From: Akkermansia muciniphila | Lineage (GTDB): Bacteria; Verrucomicrobiota; Verrucomicrobiia; Verrucomicrobiales; V1-33 | Reading direction: 5' to 3' | DNA length: 49,648 bases | Assembly: GCA_943333275.1 (NCBI GenBank) | Contig: CALQSQ010000036.1 | Coordinates: 1 to 49,648 of the forward strand | Shown: piece by piece, positions 28,586 through 36,678 of the stretch | How the letters are laid out: each line of letters opens with the position of its first letter | How positions within the stretch are numbered: the stretch's first letter is position 1 | The notes under the pieces: model-generated | The model's input: only the letters and a program-made list of their open reading frames with translations | Databases searched by the model: none | Told to the model about the DNA's origin: nothing | Program-made: the position numbers and the translations under genes

Positions 28586-30574
28586 TTATTCCGAAACGAG
28601 CGTCCGGTAGAAGCGGTGTTCGACGGTGGCGTTGGGATCCATGACAGTGAGCGTTTCTCCAGTGGCGAGTTGCATTGTTCCCAGTGGATACCATGTCAGA
28701 AGATCACCACTGAATTGGACTTGGTAATTCAATCCCGAAGTGGTTGTGAAAGTCAGGCTCAGCTGCTCGTCGATCCAGGAGATGTCCGTAAAATGCAGAT
28801 TTGGGGAGAGCACGACCGTGAGGCCGCCGAGGATACCGGTTTCGTTGACGCCGAAAAGCCCGGTGATCGCCCCCGCTGTCACAGGCACGCCCAAATAGGC
28901 TGTCGCATTGAGCCCATTGAAATTTCCAAAAACTGGGCTTCCCGAATACCCGGCGATTATGAAATCCGGTGAGGTGTTGAAACTCCCGTAAAGGTAAACG
29001 TCCACAGTGGCCGCTCCGCCGAGTCCGCTGATCGTGAAGGGCGAGCCTCCAGGCGTGCTGTTGCCAGCTGAGTTATTGAATATGTAATCGTCAAAGAGAG
29101 AGGCTGCCTCAAAAGGCTGGCCCGGTTCGTGATCTCCGCCGACCGGACCAATCGTGAAGCCGACCGTGGTTGATGAACCGATGTCGCTCAGCAAATTGAA
29201 TCCGGAGACGATCAGATTATCATCCCCGTCGGTGGAATCAGCAGTGATACTGTTGAAAAGGGTGCCGCCTCCTGCCGCACTCAGTCCGATGTAGGTTCCT
29301 GCCGATGATGCGTCCCCGGGTCGCAGTGCATCGAAGTCGATATTTACCCGCTGAGACGGAAGTGGCAGGCCTGTAGTGGTGCTGATCGTAAGACCACCAA
29401 GCACTCCGGTTGCACCGACACCGAAGAACCCGGTGATCGCGCCACCAGTTACCGGCACGCCGATATATGCCGTGGCATTCAGACCGTTGTAGTTTCCAAA
29501 AACGCCGCTGCCCGAATACCCGGTGAACACGAAATCCGGATTCGCATCAAAACTCCCATAAAGGTAAACGTCCGCCGTGGTCGCACCACCGAGTCTGCTG
29601 ATTGTGAAGGGCGAGCCGCCGGGCGTGCTGTTACCGGCAGAGTTGTTGAAGATGTAATCATCGTAGAGCGAGATGGATTCGAATGGCTGCCCCGGCTCGT
29701 GATCTCCGCCGACCGGACCTATCGCGAAGCCCGCCAAGGTTGGTGAACCGGTGTCACTGAGTAAATTGAATCCGGACACAGTCAGATTGTCATCGCCACC
29801 TTTAGAGTCCGCAGTGAGGCCATTGAAATGGCTGCCGCCCCCTGCCGCGCCGGAGCCGACAAACGTGCCTGCAGAATCGCCATCGCCGGGACGTTTCCCG
29901 TTAAAATCAATATTGACGATCTGCGGCGGTGCCACGCTTAAGGTTGCGGTGAGTCCAGTCGAATCGCCCCCGATGTTGTCGGGCCCCGCTCCAGTGGAAA
30001 AATCGATCCGATCCCCCACTGCGAGTTTTAAAGAAAACGCAAAGGTTCCTTCGTTGATGATCGTCACCAACGGCGTGGTGTTGTGCAGGATGGTGTTCTC
30101 CGTAATGCCGCCATCAAGGGAGCGGAAGTTGCCCTTGATGTTGTAAACACCTGTGGTGGGTGCGGTGAAGCGGAGGACACTGTCAAATAGCGGGTCCGCG
30201 AAACCATTGGGTCCGCGGCCTCCGGGGTGGAGGAGAATTTCGCCGGCATTAAGTCCTGAGAACCCAGAGAATGGAATCGTGGAGACGTTTACGACGGCCG
30301 CCGGGACGATGACATTATTGACCGTGAGAAAGCCCTGGGTGTCCGCGTTGCCAGCGAAGCTGTTGGTGTGCTCCGCCGATGAATAGGGTGTAAATTCGCC
30401 GAAGTTTTCGGCATAGCCGACGCTAAACGGTCCAAACGAGGGAGTGTTCTCGTCGCCGCCCAGTTCGTTGCCTTTGAAGGCCTCATTTGCATCGTAGATT
30501 TGGGCGATGCCTTGACCTTTGAGTGCCCAGGAGACGGTCAGAATTCCGAATGCGAGGAGGATGTGTATGTTCAT
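28586..30574 (-). CDS. Secreted protein with duplicated ~180-aa module, paralogue of the CotH protein ends
   Basis: A 662-aa exported protein. A signal peptide (MNIHILLAFGILTVSWALKGQ) is followed by an N-terminal module (IYDANEAFKGNEL.., HPGGRGPNGFADP, GVYNIKGNFRSL). Two near-identical repeats then cover about residues 219-396 and 410-585, each with VNIDF..RPGD, GPVGGDHEPGQPFE, DDYIFNNSAGNSTPGGSPF and YLYGSF. The C-terminal module (YQVQFSGDLLTWYPLG..FYRTLVSE) closes the protein. The N- and C-terminal modules match those of the upstream gene, while the middle is different. The repeat looks like a beta-sandwich carbohydrate-binding fold, but I do not recognise it. It lies 49 bp after the CotH gene and 21 bp before the haem gene. 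Confidence 0.8.
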   Translation of the reverse strand: MNIHILLAFGILTVSWALKGQGIAQIYDANEAFKGNELGGDENTPSFGPFSVGYAENFGEFTPYSSAEHTNSFAGNADTQGFLTVNNVIVPAAVVNVSTIPFSGFSGLNAGEILLHPGGRGPNGFADPLFDSVLRFTAPTTGVYNIKGNFRSLDGGITENTILHNTTPLVTIINEGTFAFSLKLAVGDRIDFSTGAGPDNIGGDSTGLTATLSVAPPQIVNIDFNGKRPGDGDSAGTFVGSGAAGGGSHFNGLTADSKGGDDNLTVSGFNLLSDTGSPTLAGFAIGPVGGDHEPGQPFESISLYDDYIFNNSAGNSTPGGSPFTISRLGGATTADVYLYGSFDANPDFVFTGYSGSGVFGNYNGLNATAYIGVPVTGGAITGFFGVGATGVLGGLTISTTTGLPLPSQRVNIDFDALRPGDASSAGTYIGLSAAGGGTLFNSITADSTDGDDNLIVSGFNLLSDIGSSTTVGFTIGPVGGDHEPGQPFEAASLFDDYIFNNSAGNSTPGGSPFTISGLGGAATVDVYLYGSFNTSPDFIIAGYSGSPVFGNFNGLNATAYLGVPVTAGAITGLFGVNETGILGGLTVVLSPNLHFTDISWIDEQLSLTFTTTSGLNYQVQFSGDLLTWYPLGTMQLATGETLTVMDPNATVEHRFYRTLVSE
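28815..29918 (-). repeat. Two tandem ~530-bp gene-internal repeats
   Basis: Inside the 662-aa gene, 29385-29918 and 28815-29345 encode the same ~178-residue module and remain visibly similar at DNA level (for example the shared run around GGCGAGCC.CC.GGCGTGCTGTT at both positions). This points to a relatively recent in-frame duplication. The first codons (VNIDF) and last codons (LGGLT) define the boundaries. Confidence 0.8.
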
Positions 30575-30623
30575 TAGGAGTGGGTGAGTTCTTGATTACG
30601 GGAAGTGCAGCCTGGTGTTGGTT

Positions 30624-33600
30624 TCATTCTGAGACGACCGCACGATAAAATTTCCTTCCATCGGTGGCGGCGGAATCCACAAAGGTGAGTATCGTGCCAG
30701 TCGCGACCTGTTGGATTCCCAGCGGCAGCCAAACGCCAAGTGTTTGACTGGATTCGATTTGGTATCTCAGACCGGGAGTGGTGGTGAAAGCAACGGTTAT
30801 GGCTGTGCCGGTGCGCATCACCTGAGTGAATTGAGTGAGAGAGTTCGCGGTGCCAGGCGTTGGCAGAGTGAGCGTCTGGATGCTACTGCTGCCATCAGGG
30901 TAACGGCCCTCCGATCGATCCGTTGTTTGCGGGCCGAAGGTGACAGCGTCGACAAGCGAGCCGTCGGGCGCGGAGAGGAGGAGGGCGCTGCCGGCCGCAC
31001 TGAGTTTGAAATTGCTGTGAACCTGTAAATTTCCAGCGACGTTTTGCAGGGGTTCGTTGTCGGCCCAGACGAGCAATCGCCCTCCGGCGGGAAGGCTGTA
31101 GCCACCGGGAATTACATACTTTGCGGGTTTCGCGGCATTGTCACTCAGCCGCCAGTTCGTGAGGTCCACCGGAGCTGCACTCGGGTTGTAAATTTCCAGC
31201 CAGTCGTCGGTATCACCATCCGCCGGATCGAAGTATGAATTGTTTGACGCCATCCACTCATTGATGCGAAGGGCAGCCCATGACGCGGTGCCGGTATAGG
31301 TGATCGTGAGCGTCGTTGTGCCAAGCTCGGAACCCATGCCGTCTATTGCACGGATGACGAGCGTGTTGGTTCCGGGTGCAAGCAGATAGCTTGCGCTCCA
31401 TGCCGTGACTGATGACCATACGGGAGAAATGACGAGTCCATTGATCTCAATCGTCGCCGTGCCTACGGGTGCGGTGCCGCTCAGTGAGAGCGTGCTGTTT
31501 GCCGTGTCGAAAGTGGTGGGACCGGCGACGGTGAATGTCGCGGCGACGGTGGCGAGCTGGCCGAGAATGTAATTGCGCCGGTCGGTCGTGTAGGTCTTCA
31601 CCGTCTGGATTCCGCTCGGCGTGATGCCTTCCGCGACGAGTCCGTTGTTCACGAGGTCGATGCGTGCGTTTGCGACCGACATCGGGCCATTTGCTGCGTC
31701 ACTGAATGCACGCCAGTATTCGCGCCGAAATGCCACGGTGTTTCGGAACTTTGTCATCAGTGCATCGGCCATGGACTCGTTGCCGATATGCTCCGAGGTA
31801 TTCGTGAAAAGGTTGGAGACTGCGGAGTCGCCGACTTGTGCGAATGAGAAGTCAATGTCCCACGGAATCATCGACCAGCGACCCAGGCGCGGCTTGTAGG
31901 CATACATGTTTTTGCCGATGCTCCAGCCGTAGGAATCCCAGTTGCCGGCGATCCGTTGCAGCGCCATCGCGCGCATCCACGAACTGACATCCACAAGCGC
32001 CGCGACCTGTGTTTCGTAGAGTGGAAGCGAGGTCTGATTGTGGGCATCGACCAGGGCAAAAAAGTCTGCGAAATCATTGTCCAAAACATCGCCGGCCCGC
32101 GGGGCCCATTGCCAGCGATAGCGGGCTGTCTTTTTGATGCCGCCCGTAGTCGTGAAGTTTCCAAGTGTTGCCCGGACGTCGCCGAGCGCGCTCATCGCGT
32201 TGTCCTGAAACTCGACCCAATCCTGCGATTTGTGCAGCCGCCCTCCATCGTCGTTCGGAAACCATTCTGCGAGGAATTGACCGGCGAGCTGCTGCGTATC
32301 CTCGAGCACTTGCTGGCGCTGCTGTCCGTTCACAAAGACGCGCACGAAGCGCCGGTGCAGCGCCAGCATCTTAAGCTTGCGTGCCATCCACCAGATCAGT
32401 TGTTCGCGCTGCAAAGTGGTGTCGTCGCCGACGGTGCCAGGGAGGGCGAGGACTGCGCTGGTTTCTCCGAGCAGTCGATCGTCGGCGGGGAAATCCAGAG
32501 TGTAATCGCATGCATTGCCGACAGGGCTGCTGTAGTTCGGCGTGTGCGCCCAGCTGCCGCTATATTTGGCCCCTGCATTGTAGATCGCCCGCACACCGCC
32601 ATAGACGAACGTTACGTCGAGCGGCGAGTTGCTGTTCTTGTCGCGGGATGCCCAGCGGTCGCGCGTGGCCTGCGTCATCCACAGGCGATAAGCTCCGAGC
32701 GAGCCGCCTGGCTTGGGATCGCCCCAACGCACGAGGCATTCGCGGGCCGGTGCGTCGTTTGGAAAAATGGCGGCTGCCCCGGGAGTGTCCGATGCCGCGA
32801 TTCGGAATGCGACAATCGTGCCCGTAGCCTGCGAGGGAATCTGAGCGCTGAACCAGCCGGAACTGACGGGTGTCATTGCAACATTTGCGAGAACTTGCGA
32901 GGGATCGAGGCGATACTGGAGCGCGATCGTGCCCAGACCATCCAGATCAGAGATGCGCGCAAAGACCGTCACCGGCTGACCGAAGCCGGGCAGAATTGGA
33001 CGATGGGTGACTTCGGTAATGGCCGGTGCAGCATTCGCAGTTACCCGGGAATTGGGTGCCCCGGGAGTGCCTAATGCGGAGGTCGTGAGGATATTACCGC
33101 TCGCTTCCAGCCAGCTTCCACGGAGGCGGATGAGAAATTCCGGCGAACCGCGCAGCCATTTTACGCGTGCCCGGAGTGTTGCAGTCGTGCCAGTGGTAAG
33201 AGTGGTGGTAAGATTCGCGAAGACGCGATTTGCGGTGTCCCCGCGATCGGTTGCGCGCAAATTGAGCACTCCGTTTGCTATCGTCGAATTCTCCTGCGTG
33301 CCCTGAAACGACCACCCCATTGTGGATGCAAAGCCACCGTTCGTAACGACATTCGCTCCGCTGTTTGAAAGCACCTCCACGTCGTCCACCAAGCATTCGC
33401 CTGCGCCGAGAAGGAAAAGCTGGACTTGATTTGCGGGCGCCGCGCTCATGCCGTTGTCGAGCACACCGGTGACTTGGATGGTCTTCCATCCGCTTTTTGC
33501 AGATTCGTCGCTATCTGCCCAATTTGGCGCGATCCGTGCATCTGAGTGAACGTCGGTGAGTTCGAGACTGCTGCCGCCGCCGTCGCTCCATTTCCCCCAG

Positions 33601-35570
33601 CGTCCACCCGTGTTGTAATCGACTGCATCCACCTCGACACGAATCATCGTCGTGGTTCCGCCATCAGGCGTGTAGGCGACCGGTTTTTGCAGCGAAATGC
33701 GACCCGAGCGATCGCTCAACGATCCGGAGAACGGTCCTCGCACGTTAGCTGCGCTGAGACCCGGGTAGGAAGCGATGAGGTGCGTTGGATTTTTCGCAAT
33801 CACCAGGCGCGTGCCGGCCGCGAGCGTCGTGCCGGAAGGGATGTCAAAGTCCGCTTCGCCCCGCAACCGCCAGCCGCCGAGGTCCACGGAAGCAGCGCTG
33901 CGATTGTGCAGCTCGATGTATTCGTCCTCAGCAAGCGTCGTGATCGCGTGATACATGATTTCGCTGATGACCACTTCTGCACGGTTCATGAATGAATTTC
34001 CCGCGCCTGGTGTCGGGCTCGCCAGCTGGGACCAATTTCGTGCACCGTTCGGCGAGCGTCCGCTGCTCACGTCATCCTCCTGCGCACCAAAGTGGACGGC
34101 ATCGAGGATGCGCGTTCCGTCAGGCGATTTGAGATAAAGCGTGTCGCCGGTCGCATGCGGCGCAAAACCGAGTTCCGTTTCGGTGTGGGAGAGAAAGCTG
34201 TTTGGAAGAATTGTCGTGCCGGGTGGAAAGGTGTATTTGGAAACGTCCGAACTGTCCGTGAGAACACAGCCGGCGAGGTCCACAACGGTCCCGCCGGAGT
34301 TGTAAAGTTCGATGAAATCAACGCCTGTGGAGTTAGCAAGCACTTCGTTGATTACGACGCCCGCTTGTGGATTGACCGGCTCCGTTTCCGCCGCACCTGG
34401 TGACCCGCCGACCAGAGCGCCCGCGGCCCATGCGAGCGGGTTTGACATACCAAGGCTTGGTCGTGCGAGCACGAGCGAAGGGCCGCCGCCATCGGGCGCA
34501 GGAGGCCATCCATGATCGCTGTCGTAATCGACTTCGAACGCGATCCCATCGCCTTCATTGCGCAGCCGCAAAGCTCCGCCACTGTCCGCAAGCTGGCCTG
34601 TGAACGGTCCGAGCACACCAGTGATTCCATACACCGACTGCACATCCGCCGGCACTGCAGCAATCACAAGACGCCCCAGCGCCGGAATTGTGGTGCCCCC
34701 GGGAAAATCGTAGTTCACATCGCCGCTGATGCGGTATCCGGTTAGATCTTCCGCCCATGGTTGCGAATTATAGAGTTCGATAAACTCCACGTTGAGCCCG
34801 TCTGGGCGCGTGGCCGGGTGATACATGATCTCGGAGAAAACGAAAGGTCCGCGCCGGGTCGCGGGGCCGATTGGCTCCGGTTTGTCCAAGCTGAGATCCA
34901 CAGGGTCCACCGGCGGCGAACCTTGCACGATGTTCGCATAGAGGCCTGTTGAATCGCTGCCGATGTCTCCTGCATCATCGACGACAAAATCAATGAAGTC
35001 GCCTGCAGTGAGCGTCACGACTTCAAAAAAGGATGTCGCATCGGAGCCCGCGCCGCTCGTGAGAATCGACACTCCATTGCGCAGGACATCGACCGCGACG
35101 GTGCCGCTATTCAGAGACTGAAACTCGCCGCTGATCGTATGCACGCCGGCAGTCGCGACCGTAAAGCGCAGCACCGCAGCTGACGCGGGTTGCCCGAACG
35201 CATTGCTTGATGGATTGCCCGGGTGCATGTGAATCTGCTTCGGTCCCGTAATCGCAAAGCCAGTGTCCACCGCAGCCCCGGTTGTATTCACGACCAGCGA
35301 GGGAACGATCGCGCCGTTGGGAAAATACCATCCCTGCAGTGACGGGGCACCCGCCCAACTGTCCGTGTGGCTCAAGCCCGTCGTGAGCAATGTTGCCGGG
35401 TTGGCTGGTGTGAGATTGTGTCCAAGCCGCAGGGTGCCCCCGAGCGGCCCCGGAAATGTGATGGCTCCCGTTCCCAGTTCGTTTGCAACAAAGGCATCAT
35501 TGATGTTGAACTGCGCATTCGCCACCCCAAGCGGAATGAGTGCCGCGATCCATGGAAATAAAAATTTTAT
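30624..35570 (-). CDS. Giant secreted lamin-tail-domain/CotH-kinase protein
   Basis: About 1648 aa. Using GTG-35525 numbering, the N-terminal module (to ~215) is shared with the next gene. Lamin-tail domains start near 226 (FSEIMYH), 388 (INEVLANS) and 518 (ISEIMYH), and again near 1418 (RINEWMASNN). A CotH-like kinase region spans about 930-1325 with KYSGSWAHTPNY, NWDSYGWSIGKNMYAY and WSMIPWDIDFSFAQ. Terminal residues match the shared C-terminal module (YQIESSQTLGVWLPLG..FYRAVVSE). CotH proteins are secreted protein kinases; lamin-tail domains are surface or nuclease-associated beta-sandwiches. No ATG gives a signal peptide. In-frame GTG 35525 starts mid-signal, whereas ATA at 35570 yields KFLFPWIAALIPLGVANAQ, a perfect signal sequence, so I place the start there tentatively. 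Confidence 0.85.
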   Translation of the reverse strand: MKFLFPWIAALIPLGVANAQFNINDAFVANELGTGAITFPGPLGGTLRLGHNLTPANPATLLTTGLSHTDSWAGAPSLQGWYFPNGAIVPSLVVNTTGAAVDTGFAITGPKQIHMHPGNPSSNAFGQPASAAVLRFTVATAGVHTISGEFQSLNSGTVAVDVLRNGVSILTSGAGSDATSFFEVVTLTAGDFIDFVVDDAGDIGSDSTGLYANIVQGSPPVDPVDLSLDKPEPIGPATRRGPFVFSEIMYHPATRPDGLNVEFIELYNSQPWAEDLTGYRISGDVNYDFPGGTTIPALGRLVIAAVPADVQSVYGITGVLGPFTGQLADSGGALRLRNEGDGIAFEVDYDSDHGWPPAPDGGGPSLVLARPSLGMSNPLAWAAGALVGGSPGAAETEPVNPQAGVVINEVLANSTGVDFIELYNSGGTVVDLAGCVLTDSSDVSKYTFPPGTTILPNSFLSHTETELGFAPHATGDTLYLKSPDGTRILDAVHFGAQEDDVSSGRSPNGARNWSQLASPTPGAGNSFMNRAEVVISEIMYHAITTLAEDEYIELHNRSAASVDLGGWRLRGEADFDIPSGTTLAAGTRLVIAKNPTHLIASYPGLSAANVRGPFSGSLSDRSGRISLQKPVAYTPDGGTTTMIRVEVDAVDYNTGGRWGKWSDGGGSSLELTDVHSDARIAPNWADSDESAKSGWKTIQVTGVLDNGMSAAPANQVQLFLLGAGECLVDDVEVLSNSGANVVTNGGFASTMGWSFQGTQENSTIANGVLNLRATDRGDTANRVFANLTTTLTTGTTATLRARVKWLRGSPEFLIRLRGSWLEASGNILTTSALGTPGAPNSRVTANAAPAITEVTHRPILPGFGQPVTVFARISDLDGLGTIALQYRLDPSQVLANVAMTPVSSGWFSAQIPSQATGTIVAFRIAASDTPGAAAIFPNDAPARECLVRWGDPKPGGSLGAYRLWMTQATRDRWASRDKNSNSPLDVTFVYGGVRAIYNAGAKYSGSWAHTPNYSSPVGNACDYTLDFPADDRLLGETSAVLALPGTVGDDTTLQREQLIWWMARKLKMLALHRRFVRVFVNGQQRQQVLEDTQQLAGQFLAEWFPNDDGGRLHKSQDWVEFQDNAMSALGDVRATLGNFTTTGGIKKTARYRWQWAPRAGDVLDNDFADFFALVDAHNQTSLPLYETQVAALVDVSSWMRAMALQRIAGNWDSYGWSIGKNMYAYKPRLGRWSMIPWDIDFSFAQVGDSAVSNLFTNTSEHIGNESMADALMTKFRNTVAFRREYWRAFSDAANGPMSVANARIDLVNNGLVAEGITPSGIQTVKTYTTDRRNYILGQLATVAATFTVAGPTTFDTANSTLSLSGTAPVGTATIEINGLVISPVWSSVTAWSASYLLAPGTNTLVIRAIDGMGSELGTTTLTITYTGTASWAALRINEWMASNNSYFDPADGDTDDWLEIYNPSAAPVDLTNWRLSDNAAKPAKYVIPGGYSLPAGGRLLVWADNEPLQNVAGNLQVHSNFKLSAAGSALLLSAPDGSLVDAVTFGPQTTDRSEGRYPDGSSSIQTLTLPTPGTANSLTQFTQVMRTGTAITVAFTTTPGLRYQIESSQTLGVWLPLGIQQVATGTILTFVDSAATDGRKFYRAVVSE

Positions 35571-35637
35571 GGGCGTAGTGAAGGTTTGAAGTGAAATTGA
35601 CGATCCATGCGCCTTCCGTTTACAAGGTGGCCGAGGG

Positions 35638-35653
35638 TCTCCTAAAAAGGAGG
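35638..35653 (-). terminator. Short hairpin after TIM-barrel gene (weak)
   Basis: On the minus strand, 25 nt after the stop of the TIM-barrel gene, CTCCT-TTTT-AGGAG can form a 5-bp stem with a 4-nt loop. It is short, has no downstream U run and might not terminate efficiently. The plus-strand version resembles a Shine-Dalgarno site followed by ATG, but the frame closes after 12 codons. Confidence 0.2.
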
Positions 35654-35678
35654 AATGATAAAAATTCGAAGGAGCGCT

Positions 35679-36548
35679 TCACAGTGCTTTTAGTTTCGTG
35701 AGGAAATCTGGAATCACGGTCCATGGATCGGGCTTGGATTCGTATTCGAGGGCCACGTAGCCCTGGTAGTTGGCGTCGCGGAGAATTTTTCCAAGTTTGG
35801 TGAAATCTGTGGCCTCGGCTCCCTTGCCCTTTGGTGAGATCTCGACCTTGACCTGGACGTTGACGGCATACGGAGCGCACTGCGCCAGTGCGGCATAAGG
35901 GTCATCGGTGTGGAAATTTCCGGTGTCCAGATTGATGCCCAGCCAGGGGTTCTTCACGCTTTGAATGATGTGGAGCAGCGCTTCCGGTTCCGCGACGATG
36001 CCCCCATGGTTTTCCACACCAAGAAAAATGCCGCGCCGGGCGGCGAGTTCCGCACACTCGTCCAGCGCTTCAATGCAACTGGCGATGGCCTCCTCATTGC
36101 TTGTGCCTTTGGGAGGAGATCCTGCAAAGACCCGGATGTGTGGCGCCCCCATGAGGGCAGCCCGGTCGATCCATTGCCGGACCGATGCGATCTCCTTATC
36201 CCGGGCCTCGCCTTTTGGGTGGGCGAAGTTATTCCCCACCGCCGTTCCGCTGATGGCCACGCCGCGCAGGAAGGCATGGTGCTTCAATTTGAGAAAATAG
36301 GCGTCATCCGCATCCTTGGGAAAATAATAGCTTGTGACCTCCGCGCCGGCCAGGCCCTGATCGGCGCAGTAGTCGATAAATTTAAACATATCCAATTTTT
36401 CCGGCTCCTTCTGAAAGGTGTCCCGGAACGAATAAGCCGCGAGGCTGGTGAGAAGTCTGGGTTCGCCGGCACGCTTCCACGGTTCAACGGCAAGGGCAGT
36501 GGTGGCTGCGAACGGGACGGCGAGATTCAGGAAATGGCGTCGATTCAT
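35679..36548 (-). CDS. Tat-exported sugar phosphate isomerase/epimerase-fold protein
   Basis: A 289-aa xylose-isomerase-like TIM-barrel protein. ATG 36548 starts a twin-arginine-like leader (MNRRHFLNLAVPFAATTALA), so it is probably exported folded with its metal. Core motifs include VTSYYFPKD, HIRVFAGSPP, GVENHGG (metal-binding Glu), INLDTGNFHTDDPYAA and VALEYESKPD. Such proteins isomerise or epimerise keto-sugars and are very common next to catabolic genes in PVC genomes. The substrate is not predictable. It is divergent from the phosphoesterase gene (130 bp). Confidence 0.87.
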   Translation of the reverse strand: MNRRHFLNLAVPFAATTALAVEPWKRAGEPRLLTSLAAYSFRDTFQKEPEKLDMFKFIDYCADQGLAGAEVTSYYFPKDADDAYFLKLKHHAFLRGVAISGTAVGNNFAHPKGEARDKEIASVRQWIDRAALMGAPHIRVFAGSPPKGTSNEEAIASCIEALDECAELAARRGIFLGVENHGGIVAEPEALLHIIQSVKNPWLGINLDTGNFHTDDPYAALAQCAPYAVNVQVKVEISPKGKGAEATDFTKLGKILRDANYQGYVALEYESKPDPWTVIPDFLTKLKAL

Positions 36549-36678
36549 GGCTGCAAGCATGAGGCCCGCTCCCCCTGAATGCAATGAAATGTGCTCGCGG
36601 GAGCGCGGGAGGGATGAGGCGGAAAGTTCCCCCAAATTCCTAAATTCGTGATATGTTTGCGGATATTCCCCTAATGCA

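Noticed and set aside
35655..35693. AAGGAGGAATG with 12-codon frame on the plus strand
   Set aside because: Frame closes at once; the sequence is better explained as the hairpin of the opposite-strand gene end.
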